Shown here: positions 49,804-59,159 of the stretch, piece after piece
Layout: the number at the start of each line of letters is the position of its first letter
How positions within the stretch are numbered: position 1 is the stretch's first letter
From: a bacterium BMS3Abin02
Lineage (GTDB): Bacteria > Actinomycetota > Acidimicrobiia > Spongiisociales > UBA4744
Length of the DNA: 64,000 nt
Assembly (NCBI GenBank): GCA_002897675.1
Contig: BDSU01000011.1
Coordinates: 160,302 to 224,301, forward strand
Reading direction: 5' to 3'
The notes under the pieces: model-generated
The model's database searches: none
The model's input: only the letters and a program-made list of their open reading frames with translations
What the model was told of the DNA's origin: nothing
Translations under genes and position numbers: made by a program

Positions 49804-50955
49804 TCACGGCGCCTCCCTTCGTTCGGATCCGTCGAAGCTCACGATGGGAACCCCCGAGAGTTGCTCCCCGCCCGACGCAGTGACCCGGAAGGTTTCTTGC
49901 ACGTAGAGACAATGACGCTCGTCGTTCGTCACGATGTGCGGGTGGATGGAGATGATCATGTTCTCCTCGAGGACGGTCTCGACACCGACCCCGATGCGCG
50001 GATGGGCCACCATGATCATGTCGATCGAATGTCCGGTCACGTGGCCCGCCTTGACGGCGAGACCGGAGAAGGCGCCGAACACCGCGGTGTGGACGTCGTG
50101 GGCGGTGTTGCCGGCACGCAGGGTCGTGCGAGCCCGTTCGAAGCAGTCCTGGTACGCGGCCATGATCTCGATCGTGGGCGAGGCGAGGCCGCCTGCGCAG
50201 ATCGGGCGGGCAAACTCGGCCCAGTATCCCGATGGGCCGGCAATCTCGATCGAATAGAGGAGAAGGTCGTCGGCGGCAACGGGACGCGACGGATCGGGGT
50301 GCTTGAACTCCGGCCCCGCGGTACCGTGCCTGCCCGAAAGAACCATGTTCATCGTTGTGCGGGTGGTGCCATGTGCGACGAAGAGTGCCTCCGCGGGTGC
50401 CATGATCTCCGCTTCCGTCTTCCCGGGCTCGTAGGCGTCGAGGACCTCCCAGAATCCGCGCTCGTTGAGATCGAAGCTCGAGCGGACGAACGTGAGCTCC
50501 TCTTCGCTCTTGACCGCGCGGATGAGATCGAACTCGACGTCGTAGTCGACGATCTCGACGTCTCCAGCCGTGAGTGCGACGTGATCGCGTACCGGCATGA
50601 TGAAGTTGACCCCGTACACGCCGATTCGGTGCCATCCACGCGCTCGGGCGAGTTCACGGATCCACAGACCCGGCACATCCGCGAAGACCTGCTCATCGAA
50701 CCAACACTCCCCGTGCTCGCCCACCCATCTGGCCTCGGTGGGGAACACGGCGATCGGGTCTCCGTCTCGCGGCACCAGCGCATACGCGTAACGGTGCACC
50801 ATCCGGAATCCCGAAACCCATCGAATCGCTCCTTCGAAGCCCGTGTACTCGGAGCCGGCGATGACGAGGGCGTCGAGATCGTCGCGGGCGAGCGCATCAC
50901 GAATCACCCGGTGGCGGCGGTCGATCTCGATCCGGCTGGGTGTGGGCGTCGTCAT
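49804..50955 (-). CDS. M24-fold protein with altered metal site, creatinase/prolidase-like (a)
   Basis: 383 aa with an N-terminal creatinase domain (RIEIDRRHRVIRDAL) and a C-terminal pita-bread fold. Where metallopeptidases have two Asp ligands, this protein shows Glu in YSIEIAGPSGYWAEFARP. GHVTGHSIDM keeps the His, IHPHI has His instead of the usual Glu, and VQETFRVT keeps the last Glu. This resembles creatinase-type members, which do not use metal, more than aminopeptidase P. ATG 50955 follows GGAGGAGA. Overlaps the upstream ketopantoate-reductase-like gene by 4 nt. Confidence 0.84.
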   Translation of the reverse strand: MTTPTPSRIEIDRRHRVIRDALARDDLDALVIAGSEYTGFEGAIRWVSGFRMVHRYAYALVPRDGDPIAVFPTEARWVGEHGECWFDEQVFADVPGLWIRELARARGWHRIGVYGVNFIMPVRDHVALTAGDVEIVDYDVEFDLIRAVKSEEELTFVRSSFDLNERGFWEVLDAYEPGKTEAEIMAPAEALFVAHGTTRTTMNMVLSGRHGTAGPEFKHPDPSRPVAADDLLLYSIEIAGPSGYWAEFARPICAGGLASPTIEIMAAYQDCFERARTTLRAGNTAHDVHTAVFGAFSGLAVKAGHVTGHSIDMIMVAHPRIGVGVETVLEENMIISIHPHIVTNDERHCLYVQETFRVTASGGEQLSGVPIVSFDGSERREAP

Positions 50956-51875
50956 GTCTCCTCCAGTTCCCACGAAGCTTCGAGACCTCGGATGAGGTAC
51001 CAGGCGGTGCGGTTGAACGGTGTCGCGATCCCGACCTCGTCACCGAAGCGGCAGATCCCCCCGTTGAGCTGATCGATCTCGGTGCGGCGCCGCGAAAAGA
51101 CATCCTGGAGCATGCTCGGCTTGTGATCGAGGGCGACGGCGATGCTCTCCTCGAGCAGGTCTGCAGGATCCTTTTCCATCGTGATGCCGAGCTCGTCTGC
51201 GACCGCCTTGCCCTCGGTGATGACCGCGTCCATTACCCAGCGAACGTCGGGATGCAGGGCTGCCCGACCGTGGGGGAGTCGGGTCAAGGAGCAGAGTGCA
51301 TTCGACGCGGCGTTGAAGATGAGTTTCGTCCATTGTGCCCCACGAGCATCCGCAAGTGCCTGGGTCTCCATGCCGGAGCGTGTCAGCGTTTCGGCCAGTC
51401 GTATGACATCTTCCATGGGCGCCGGCTTCGGCTCGAAGGGGCCGATCCAGGTCTTTCCGGCCGCATCCCACTGTACGACGCCCGGGGCGGTGACACGTCC
51501 CGCGGGGAACGTCGTTCCCCGGATCACACGCGGAACGTACTCGGCGATGACTTCCTCATTGCCGACGCCGTTCTGAACCGAGCAGACGGCGGCATCGGCG
51601 AACGCGTGGGCGGATGCAGCGATGGCATCGCGTGTGTACAGGCCCTTGGTGGCCACGATGCCGAAGTCGAGCGCCGGAAGCTCCGTCGCGTCGGTCGTGG
51701 CTCTCGGTCGAGTGTGAAGCTCTCCGATTCCCGTCAACCGCAATCCGTCACGCTTGATCGCCTCTACGTGCTCCCGCCAGACGTCGAAGATCCAGACTTC
51801 GACGTCGTCGAGCGCGGCGAGATGTGCGGCGAACAGGCTTCCGACTGCGCCACATCCGATGATCCCGATCTTCAC
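50952..51875 (-). CDS. ketopantoate reductase family protein (1)
   Basis: 307 aa. N-terminal Rossmann motif MKIGIIGCGAVGSLFAAHL, VATKGLYT and NGVGNEEVI, and a C-terminal ApbA domain with WTKLIFNAASNALCSLT. NADPH-dependent reduction of a 2-oxo acid to a hydroxy acid is expected. A pantothenate role is unlikely because there are two copies in tandem in a catabolic operon with no panB nearby. GTG 51875 follows GGGAGG. Confidence 0.88.
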   Translation of the reverse strand: MKIGIIGCGAVGSLFAAHLAALDDVEVWIFDVWREHVEAIKRDGLRLTGIGELHTRPRATTDATELPALDFGIVATKGLYTRDAIAASAHAFADAAVCSVQNGVGNEEVIAEYVPRVIRGTTFPAGRVTAPGVVQWDAAGKTWIGPFEPKPAPMEDVIRLAETLTRSGMETQALADARGAQWTKLIFNAASNALCSLTRLPHGRAALHPDVRWVMDAVITEGKAVADELGITMEKDPADLLEESIAVALDHKPSMLQDVFSRRRTEIDQLNGGICRFGDEVGIATPFNRTAWYLIRGLEASWELEET

Positions 51876-51887
51876 ATCGATCCTCCC

Positions 51888-52838
51888 TCAGTCGTCGAAA
51901 GAGCGGTCGCGGGCTTTCACGAGCCGGTACAGCGCGGTGGTCAACGGTACCGCCACCCCGGCCAGGGCCGCCTCCCGTACAAGTGAGCCCTGAATGAAGT
52001 CTGCTTCGGTACGGCGTCCGGCCCGGATGTCTGCGAGCATCGACGGGATGTGGGCGTACTCTTCGGCCAGCGTGCTCCCGCGGCTGACGGCTTCGACGTT
52101 CATCTTCCACGGGTCTTCCCAGAGGGTCACGCCTCTTGCCGTGGCCACTTTCAGCCCTTCCTCCATGAGGTCGTGGACGAGGTGCCCGAGATCGCTCTCA
52201 CGATCGCGCCGTGCGAACAGGGCCACGTGTGGGAGATCCGTCACGGCTGCCACACCATTGACCGCAGAGTTGAAGATGAGCTTCGACCATTGGGCGGGGC
52301 ACAGATCGGAGAGCACTTCGACGTGGAGCCCGGCTTTCTCGAATAGTCGTCCCACTTCTTCGACGTCGGGGAGCGGTGTTGCCGTGCCGGCGTAGGGTCC
52401 CATCCAGGTGGCGGTGTCCAGTTCGTATTCAACGTGTCGATCGTCCCGGCGCGTGCCGCTCATGAAGGTCACCGCGGAGATGAGTCGCCATGGACCGTGG
52501 CGGCGAATGACCTCTTCCACACCAAGTCCGTTTTGTATCGTCATGACGGTGGCGTTGGGCGAGTGTCCGGCGAGAGAGGACACGGCGGTTGCGACATGGG
52601 GGGCTTTCGTGGCGACGATGGCAAGGTCGAACTCGGGAAGGGTGGCAGGATCGGTCGTGGCGTGCACGGCGACGGTGAAGTCCGACTTGCCGGAGATACG
52701 AAGTCCCGCGGCGTTGAGCACCTCGGCCTGCTCCGGGCGCCGCACGAGGAGCGATATGTCGGCGACACGGGCCAGATGGCCGGCACAAAGCGAGCCGATC
52801 GTTCCCGCTCCGACGACACAGATCCTCGTCAAGGTCAT
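51888..52838 (-). CDS. ketopantoate reductase family protein (2)
   Basis: 316 aa, paralogue of the next gene downstream: RICVVGAGTIGSLCAGHLA (Rossmann), VATKAPHVATAV, QNGLGVEEVI and WSKLIFNSAVNGVAAVT. The pair probably arose by tandem duplication and may act on two related oxo acids or form a heterodimer. ATG 52838 is 4 nt after the previous stop; 12 nt separate it from copy 1. Confidence 0.87.
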   Translation of the reverse strand: MTLTRICVVGAGTIGSLCAGHLARVADISLLVRRPEQAEVLNAAGLRISGKSDFTVAVHATTDPATLPEFDLAIVATKAPHVATAVSSLAGHSPNATVMTIQNGLGVEEVIRRHGPWRLISAVTFMSGTRRDDRHVEYELDTATWMGPYAGTATPLPDVEEVGRLFEKAGLHVEVLSDLCPAQWSKLIFNSAVNGVAAVTDLPHVALFARRDRESDLGHLVHDLMEEGLKVATARGVTLWEDPWKMNVEAVSRGSTLAEEYAHIPSMLADIRAGRRTEADFIQGSLVREAALAGVAVPLTTALYRLVKARDRSFDD

Positions 52839-52842
52839 CGAT

Positions 52843-54027
52843 TCACCCCTGCTCTCGGCGGTGCGCGACGATATGCCGGAGCTCGGCGTCGGTCACGAGG
52901 TCTCGTTTTGCCGATCCGAGGGCCTTGACGTCGGCGAGCACTGCGGCTTCGAGCTCGACGGGAAGGTCGATGCCGAGTTCGGCAGCTTTGATGCGGATGC
53001 TCACGATCCCGCTCTTCTTGCCGAGGACGATCCCACGTTCGGCTCCGACGAGTTCGGAGGAATATGGCTCCACGGCGGCCGGTTCGTGAAACTGCATGGC
53101 GACGGCTCCCGACTCTCGCACGAAGAGGTTCCTTCCGGTGACCGCCTTCCACGGTGCGAGGTCGTAGCCGGAGAGTTCCTGGATGAGGTCGGCGACGGCG
53201 GTCATCCGATCGAATCGCAACCGTGTGGAGCCGCCATAGAGTGCTTCGAGGGCGAGCGCGAACTCCCCGAGGTCGGTATTGCCCGCTCGTTCACCCATCC
53301 CGTTGATCGATCCCTGTACCCAAGTCGCTCCGGCTCGGACCGCCGCGAGAGAACCCGCGACGGCGAGGCCAAAGTCGTTGTGGCCATGCCAGTGGATCGG
53401 GATGTCCGGGCCTATCCACGCACGACACCGCTCGATGAGCAGTGTGACCGCCTCCGGGGATGCGATGCCGAGGGTGTCGACCATGGCGACCTCTGCCGCG
53501 CCTGCGTCCACTGCCGCCCGATAGATGCGTTCCATGAAGGCCGGGTCGGCCCGTGAGCCGTCGACTCCGAAGAAACAGACCGTGACGTCATGTCCGGCGG
53601 CGTGTTCGACGGCCCGGACGACCCGTTCGGTCACCTTCGCCCGGTCGAGGCCGTAGGCGGCGAGTTTGCCGTCGCTGATCGGCGCCTCGACGACCGCGAA
53701 CCTGACCCCGAGCTCGGTGAGCTGCTCCACGTCGGCGGGGACCGCACGGGAGAATCCCCAGATCTCGGCATCGAGGTCATCGGCCATGATGAGCTCATAG
53801 GCGCGGGCATCCTCGGGCGTCACTCTGGGAAAGCCCGCCTCGATCCGGTCGACACCGAGTGTGTCGAGCGCACGGGCGATCTCGAGCTTCAGTTCGGCGC
53901 CGAGGACACATCCGACGGCCTGTTCCCCGTCGCGCAGGCTCGTGTCGTAGATCCCGACATGGCCGAGAGGACGGTCGATGGCCTCCTCGTTGAGTGTGCC
54001 CGTCCAGACTCGAGAGCGGTCGATCAT
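52843..54027 (-). CDS. homocitrate/isopropylmalate/citramalate-synthase family enzyme
   Basis: 394 aa HMGL-like TIM barrel. YDTSLRDGEQAVG carries the catalytic Arg-Asp pair near residue 30, HWHGHNDFG carries the metal His residues, and VLGKKSGIVSI fits the C-terminal part of homocitrate synthase-like proteins. It lacks the long leucine-binding domain of LeuA. Expected to condense an acyl-CoA with a 2-oxo acid, or the reverse cleavage. ATG overlaps the M24(b) stop by 4 nt. The substrate must fit the pathway; not known. Confidence 0.86.
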   Translation of the reverse strand: MIDRSRVWTGTLNEEAIDRPLGHVGIYDTSLRDGEQAVGCVLGAELKLEIARALDTLGVDRIEAGFPRVTPEDARAYELIMADDLDAEIWGFSRAVPADVEQLTELGVRFAVVEAPISDGKLAAYGLDRAKVTERVVRAVEHAAGHDVTVCFFGVDGSRADPAFMERIYRAAVDAGAAEVAMVDTLGIASPEAVTLLIERCRAWIGPDIPIHWHGHNDFGLAVAGSLAAVRAGATWVQGSINGMGERAGNTDLGEFALALEALYGGSTRLRFDRMTAVADLIQELSGYDLAPWKAVTGRNLFVRESGAVAMQFHEPAAVEPYSSELVGAERGIVLGKKSGIVSIRIKAAELGIDLPVELEAAVLADVKALGSAKRDLVTDAELRHIVAHRREQG

Positions 54028-55193
54028 CGGAAGTCGTCCTCGTACCGGCAGAGTTTCTTTGCACCGTCGGCGGTGATGAGGAAGTTGTCCTCGAGACGGA
54101 GTCCACCGCCTCCCGGGAAGTAGGTCCCCGGTTCGATGGCGAGCACCATTCCCTCCTCGATCATGCCTTCACCCGCCTGGTGGGGCCACGGGGGTTCGTG
54201 CGCCCGGGTGCCGACACCGTGTGAGACCGGGTGAGAGGGCGAATCGTACCCTGCCTCGACGATGCCTTCCCGAATGATCCGGTCGAGCCCGGCCAACGGG
54301 ACGCCTGGTCTCGCATAGGCGATCGCGCGCCGCCAGACGGCCAGGAGGTCGTCGAGGAGTCGGTCGTAGCGGGGAGTGAGGGTGCCGACGACCATGTTCT
54401 TCGTGAGGTCGTTCCAGTACCCGTCGGCGCAGACCCAGATCTCGAAGAGCGTGGGCTCGTCGGAGACGACGGGTTCCCCCTTCGTCGGTGTAAACGTGCG
54501 GATCCCGTCTCCGGACCAGACGAGCGAGAAGCCGCGGGCCATGAGCACCTTGTCGTCAAACCCGATTCCCACCTCGTGGACGTGACCTTCCCAGAGGGCG
54601 CCGAGTTCGGCGGTGCTCATCCCGACGCGGATGCGCTCCCGGCAATGTTCGAGGGCGAGGGCGGCAAGCTCATTGGCGATGCTCATCCGCTCGATTTCCT
54701 GGGGGGTCTTGATCAGCCGTGCGCGGGTGAGGAGCGGGACGGCATCGACGACCTTCTCGGCGACGCCGTCGAAGGCGTGAAAGTATGCCTCGGTGAACAC
54801 GGTCGGTTCTCCCGCCATCCGATCTGCCCCCTGGGAGAGTTGGGACCGTTCGATTCCGATTCGTCCGGTGAGGCCGCGTTCACGAAGGACTTCCAGGGTC
54901 CGGTCGAGCGAGCGTGCGGCCGGTGGTCGCGGATCCGCCGGATCGTACCCGTTGAAGAGGAGGATGTCGGAGGTCCATGCCATCTCGTGGGCTTCCTCCT
55001 CCTGGGGTACGAGGGCCATGAGGGTGGGGTCGCCCTCGCGAGGGAAGACCGCCATGGCATAGCCTTTCATCGACCAGTAGTTGGTCAGGTAGCAGACGTT
55101 GTCGGGAGATCGGACGACGAGCGCGTCCAGACCGTCGTCGGCCATCAGTGCTCGAACCCGGTCGAGTTTCGCGGTATCGATCGCATAGGTCAC
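54024..55193 (-). CDS. M24 metallopeptidase/creatinase-fold protein (b)
   Basis: 389 aa from GTG 55193 after GGAGGG; a longer frame exists upstream without homology. Creatinase N-domain (KLDRVRALMADDGLDALVV) then the M24 domain: EIWVCADGYWNDLTKN (first Asp replaced by Glu, second kept), HGVGTRAHEPP, IEPGTYFPGGG and LRLEDNFLIT. Metal set otherwise near canonical, so aminopeptidase P/prolidase-like C-N hydrolysis is plausible. Paralogue of the gene at 49804, whose site is more altered. Confidence 0.86.
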   Translation of the reverse strand: MTYAIDTAKLDRVRALMADDGLDALVVRSPDNVCYLTNYWSMKGYAMAVFPREGDPTLMALVPQEEEAHEMAWTSDILLFNGYDPADPRPPAARSLDRTLEVLRERGLTGRIGIERSQLSQGADRMAGEPTVFTEAYFHAFDGVAEKVVDAVPLLTRARLIKTPQEIERMSIANELAALALEHCRERIRVGMSTAELGALWEGHVHEVGIGFDDKVLMARGFSLVWSGDGIRTFTPTKGEPVVSDEPTLFEIWVCADGYWNDLTKNMVVGTLTPRYDRLLDDLLAVWRRAIAYARPGVPLAGLDRIIREGIVEAGYDSPSHPVSHGVGTRAHEPPWPHQAGEGMIEEGMVLAIEPGTYFPGGGGLRLEDNFLITADGAKKLCRYEDDFR

Positions 55194-56092
55194 GGTTCTG
55201 CCCTCCGGGGCGTCGGGGGCGGGGTTCCGTACGCCTGCTCCCACGAGATGATCGGATTCGCGAGAATGCCGATGTTCTCGATCTCGCATTCGACCCGATC
55301 ACCCGGTTGCAGGTAGAAGTCTTCTGCATCGGCTCGGAACGCCGCGACTCCTGCCACCGTCCCGGTCGAGACGATATCGCCGGGGCTGTATCCGAGAGGG
55401 GAGTAGTGGGCGATGATCTGGGGGATCGTGACCGTCATGTTGGAAGAGTGTGATTTCTGCCGTGTCTCCCCGTTGACGCGAAGCAGCATGTCCAGCTTGC
55501 GCGGGTCTCCGAGTTCGTCCGGTGTCACGATCCACGGACCGATCGGGCAGAACGTGTCGATCGCCTTGCAGAAGCTGAAGACACCCGATTTCATCTCGAC
55601 TCGCTGGATGTCCCGAGCGGTGACATCGTTGAAGATGAGGTAGCCGCCGATGTAGTCCTTGGCCTCCTCGGGCCCGAAGTGCTTTCCCGCCTTCTTGATG
55701 ACGATCGCGAGCTCCAACTCGTAGTCGAGCTCCGAGGTGAGATGGGAGGGGTAGATGATCGGTTCGTCGGGGCCGATGATGGCATCGACATTCTGGAAGA
55801 AGACGATCCATGGGGCGATCTCGTGCGACCAGCCGACTCGCTTCGACTCGTCCTCGTGCTCCCGAAAGTTACCGGCCGTGTGGAAGAACTTCTTCGGGAT
55901 GATCGGAGCTCGGAGTGTGACATCGGCGAGCGGCCAGGACGGACCTTGGCCATTCCCCGCGGCGGCCAGAGCTTCGTCGCCGCCCTCGAACACGCTTCGC
56001 ATGTCGGGCGCATCGATGGCGAGTGCGCGGTCGTCTCGGATGAGCCCGGGGTGTCGCGTGCCGGTCGGGTCGTCGAACGTGATCAGTTTCAT
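55190..56092 (-). CDS. fumarylacetoacetate hydrolase family protein
   Basis: 300 aa. The FAH fold is shown by DYELELAIVIKKAGK with the metal-binding Glu residues, IGGYLIFNDVTARDIQ, and SPGDIVSTGTVAGVA. Relatives are hydrolases, decarboxylases or hydratases of ring-fission products (acylpyruvates, 2-oxo-dienoates). ATG overlaps the M20 stop by 4 nt. Strong support for an aromatic or heterocyclic degradation route. Confidence 0.91.
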   Translation of the reverse strand: MKLITFDDPTGTRHPGLIRDDRALAIDAPDMRSVFEGGDEALAAAGNGQGPSWPLADVTLRAPIIPKKFFHTAGNFREHEDESKRVGWSHEIAPWIVFFQNVDAIIGPDEPIIYPSHLTSELDYELELAIVIKKAGKHFGPEEAKDYIGGYLIFNDVTARDIQRVEMKSGVFSFCKAIDTFCPIGPWIVTPDELGDPRKLDMLLRVNGETRQKSHSSNMTVTIPQIIAHYSPLGYSPGDIVSTGTVAGVAAFRADAEDFYLQPGDRVECEIENIGILANPIISWEQAYGTPPPTPRRAEP

Positions 56093-57339
56093 GCTTTCAC
56101 CCCACAGAAGGAGACGGCTGTCATTGCATACGACTTGGCGATGTTGGCGAGGGACTCGATGGGAACGCTCTCTCCTTCAGGTCCAGGCAAGGCAGACGAG
56201 ATCGGACCGTAGTTCACCGCCGGTACCTCGTAGCGCTGCAGCGTGGAGGCATCTGATGCCCAGCGCACGTAGTCGTGCTCGGGCGCGCTTCCGAAGGCCG
56301 CCCGATGCGCCTGGTCGATGGCGGTGACGATTGGATGATCTGCGTCGATCTCGGTGCCACAGGCGGTCACGTAGACCTCCATTTCGATGTCCGCCTCCGG
56401 GTGGCGTTCATCGAGGTCGTGTACGAGATCGCGGATCGTTGCCTCGGCAGCCTTCATCGGCATCGTCGGTGGCACACGGACGTCGAGAAACACATCCGTC
56501 CGGTGTGGGGTTCGACTGACGCGCCACGGGAACCCGCCTCGAATCGCTCCGATGTTGACGACCCCCGAGACGCCGTGGAAGGTGGCCGTTTTCTCCCAGG
56601 ACGGGATCCACGCGGTGATGTCGTCCAGGACGTTCTGCATCCGGATGATCGAGTTCTCGCGGATCCGGCCTTGGCTGTAGGCAGAGTGGAAGAAGGGCCC
56701 CCGCGTCGAGATCCGAACCCACATCGTTCCGAAATGCCCGAGGACGATCTTCTCCTCGGTCGGCTCGCCGAGCACACAGGCGTCGGCGAGGACGCCGTGG
56801 GTGACCAGGTGCCGTGTCCCGACCCCATACCCCCGATACTCGGCGCCCTCGAACTCATCACCCCATTCCGCCTTTTCGATCTCTCCCGCGACGCCGGCGA
56901 CGATGACATCACCTCCGAGCCGGATCCCGGCGTCGAGGATCGCACGGACGGCTTCGACGTAGCATGCGATGGAGCCCTTCATGTTCATGATTCCAAGCCC
57001 GAGGATGGCGTCGTCTCGAATGATCGGATCCGGCTTGAATCCAGGGCCTTTCAACCATGGTTCCTCTCCCGAATACGACGTATCGAGATGTCCGTTGAAC
57101 ATGAGCGATCGCCCGCCGCCCGCACCGGTGAGCCGGCCGACCGCGTTGGACCGCCCAGGTTCGATCCTCTGTTGGATGGTGGTGAGCCCGAGATCGGAGA
57201 GGACGGCGCAGAGGTAGCCGGCTGCTTCCTCTTCCCGGCCGGTCGGGCTGGGAATGGCAACGAGTGCCATGGCCGTTTCGACGAGTCGGTCTCGGTCCAC
57301 CGCCTCACCAACGAGGCGGATCGCGTCGGCCGAGGTCAC
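56089..57339 (-). CDS. M20-family peptidase/amidohydrolase, bridging Asp replaced by Asn
   Basis: 416 aa, ArgE/DapE type. FNGHLDTSY has the first metal His and catalytic Asp. The canonical DMKG bridging aspartate reads NMKG (GLGIMNMKG near residue 118). GVAGEIEKAEWGDE supplies the catalytic Glu pair, and a dimerisation domain with HFGTMWVRISTRGPFFH follows. Asn at the bridging position may weaken binding of a second metal. GTG start overlaps the LLM(2) stop by 4 nt. Expected to cleave an amide or carbamoyl bond. Confidence 0.88.
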   Translation of the reverse strand: MTSADAIRLVGEAVDRDRLVETAMALVAIPSPTGREEEAAGYLCAVLSDLGLTTIQQRIEPGRSNAVGRLTGAGGGRSLMFNGHLDTSYSGEEPWLKGPGFKPDPIIRDDAILGLGIMNMKGSIACYVEAVRAILDAGIRLGGDVIVAGVAGEIEKAEWGDEFEGAEYRGYGVGTRHLVTHGVLADACVLGEPTEEKIVLGHFGTMWVRISTRGPFFHSAYSQGRIRENSIIRMQNVLDDITAWIPSWEKTATFHGVSGVVNIGAIRGGFPWRVSRTPHRTDVFLDVRVPPTMPMKAAEATIRDLVHDLDERHPEADIEMEVYVTACGTEIDADHPIVTAIDQAHRAAFGSAPEHDYVRWASDASTLQRYEVPAVNYGPISSALPGPEGESVPIESLANIAKSYAMTAVSFCGVKA

Positions 57340-58412
57340 TGGGCGGCCCCCAACCTGGGTAGCACGTGCGATCCGAACAGCTCGAGTTGCCGCACCCGGT
57401 TCGCACCCCAGAGTTCCAGCATGATGTGGGTGCAGCCCGCCGCCCGGTAGTCCTCGATGGCGGCGATACAGTCCTCCGGTGTGCCGGCGATGGGATGGAC
57501 CTTGTCGAGGATCTCGTCGGTGACCTCTTCCTTGGCTGCCAGACGTCCCCCGCGCTCCATCGCGGCTGCGATCGGACGAATCTCATCGAAGGTCAGTCCG
57601 GCCTTCTCGAGGAGGACGTCCGCGGACCCTCGAATGTTCTGCACCTTGTTGGCAAGATACATCCCTGCGATCTCACGGGCACCGTCGCGACCTCGATCCC
57701 GGTCCTCGTCGATGCTTGCCACGATGGTGCAGCCGATGTCGATGTCGCCGATGTCGCGGTTGGCGCGGAGCGCGCCGATCCGAGCCTTCTCCTTGGCGTA
57801 TCGGACGAACCCGGGGGTGGTGATGCTGGCGGTCAGCACCCCGTCGGCGATCTCGCCGGCCATGTCGAGCATCTTCGGTCCGGTGGCGGCGATGTACATC
57901 GGTACCGGCCACACCGGCGCGTCCGCCTCGGGCGCCAGGGCGGGAATGTGAGCCGAGAACGCCTTGCCATCGAAATCGACGGCGCTACCGGACAGGGTGG
58001 CCCGGATGATCTCGACGCTTTCTCGGATGGCCGCGAGAGGCCGCGCAACGGGGCGATCACCGGAGGCAACCTCTTTCATGAAGATCTTCGAAGCTCCCAG
58101 GCCGAGGAGGAAGCGGTCCCGCCCTGCCGCTTCCTGGACGACGCGCGCCTCCATCGCAATCTGGAGGGGGTGACGTGTATAGGGCGAGATGATGCCCCAT
58201 CCGATGGCGATCCTCGAGGTTTCGCGGGCGATGACGGGGGAGAGAGCAGTGGAGGATCGGGCTTCCATGCCATGCTTTCGCCACCAGGGATAGGCCTCGG
58301 CGAGCCAGAAGGTGTCGATCCCGGCACGATCGGCGGCCCGGGCATGATCGAGGATCTCCTCGAGCGGCTCCATCGTGAGCTGCATCACTCCCACTCGAAA
58401 CGGTACCGACAC
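57336..58412 (-). CDS. LLM-class flavin/F420-dependent oxidoreductase (2)
   Basis: 358-aa luciferase-like barrel; first gene of the minus-strand operon. FRVGVMQLTMEPLEEILDHAR, WLAEAYPWWRKHGM, AIGWGIISPYTRHPLQIAMEA and DRFLLGLGASKIFMKE are typical of actinobacterial F420-linked enzymes. GTG 58412 has only a weak AGAAGGG site. An AT-rich direct repeat lies about 40 bp upstream. May be an F420 enzyme, an FMN reductase partner or a monooxygenase. Confidence 0.88.
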   Translation of the reverse strand: MSVPFRVGVMQLTMEPLEEILDHARAADRAGIDTFWLAEAYPWWRKHGMEARSSTALSPVIARETSRIAIGWGIISPYTRHPLQIAMEARVVQEAAGRDRFLLGLGASKIFMKEVASGDRPVARPLAAIRESVEIIRATLSGSAVDFDGKAFSAHIPALAPEADAPVWPVPMYIAATGPKMLDMAGEIADGVLTASITTPGFVRYAKEKARIGALRANRDIGDIDIGCTIVASIDEDRDRGRDGAREIAGMYLANKVQNIRGSADVLLEKAGLTFDEIRPIAAAMERGGRLAAKEEVTDEILDKVHPIAGTPEDCIAAIEDYRAAGCTHIMLELWGANRVRQLELFGSHVLPRLGAAQ

Positions 58413-58450
58413 GATGTAGCCCTGCCCTTCTGTCCTCGGTCGTAAGAAAC

Positions 58451-58469
58451 GATATGATACTATGATACT
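58451..58469 (-). promoter_or_regulatory. AT-rich direct-repeat operator for the minus-strand operon
   Basis: AGTATCAT occurs twice in tandem on the minus strand (58469-58462 and 58461-58454), followed by ATCG. It lies about 40 bp before the LLM(2) start. It shares ATATGAT with the motif before the cox-type operon. It could overlap the promoter (TTGAGC upstream, then 16 bp to TATCGT). Confidence 0.42.
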
Positions 58470-59155
58470 TGCTCAAACCTGGTCCGGGTGAATCGGTACC
58501 GGGCTGTCAGAGCGGATCTCCCGGAGATCTGCTGCATCGTCAAATCGGGATCCGCGAATGCCTCGTATCGGACGGTGCGTCGGCTACGAGCGCTGAGGGA
58601 GACGTTGGACAGGAGCAAAGAGGCATCCGAGCTCATTGCCGTTTTCGCACGGGCAACCGGCGCTGCTCCACCCGTGGCCATCGGACCGTGGACACGGACA
58701 TGGACCGTCTGAAGGTCGATTCCGTTGTTGTGTGAGCACGCAAGTACCCGCTCGGGTCGGCGGGTCTGGGATTCCTCATCTTGCCGGGGAAACCTCATCG
58801 AGCTGATCGCCCCGAGGGCAACCGGGTGGTTCGCCGACGAGGAAATCCTTGCCATGGAGGTCAGCGACCATGCCATGGCCCGTCGAGGTCCAACCGGCAT
58901 CTCCAGGCCAGAACGCAGGCGATGTTTGCGATCAACGCGGGTTGGCCCACATCGGCCTGATCGCGGCATGAGGATGCTGGATATCGAAGGTCACACCGCC
59001 GGGCCGAAGGGTTCGCCAATCGCGGACCGGGGAGAATAGGCGCGTGCAACGTCACACTCGCCTTATCGAAGCCGAGAAGCCCGAGGATCGCGATCGTGGT
59101 CAACCCCGGCCGGACCGCCGCCTGTCCGGTTGAGCCGGCTCCATCCCGCGAGGTG
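58470..59155. other. 686-bp intergenic region, possible eroded gene
   Basis: Between the divergent minus-strand operon and the ABC operon. Frames on both strands (58488-58712 plus, 58460-58969 minus, 58861-59223 minus) lack recognisable domains and ribosome-binding sites. Composition is GC-rich and frames are short, so a decayed gene is possible but not shown. Confidence 0.4.
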
Positions 59156-59159
59156 ATTT

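Noticed and set aside
50952..52838. Pantothenate biosynthesis genes (panE)
   Set aside because: Two copies in a catabolic operon without panB/panC; family membership is kept but the pathway role is not assigned.
58460..58969. Transposase remnant or divergent regulator in the gap before the ABC operon
   Set aside because: I could not match any frame to a transposase or regulator family, nor find terminal inverted repeats or target duplications.
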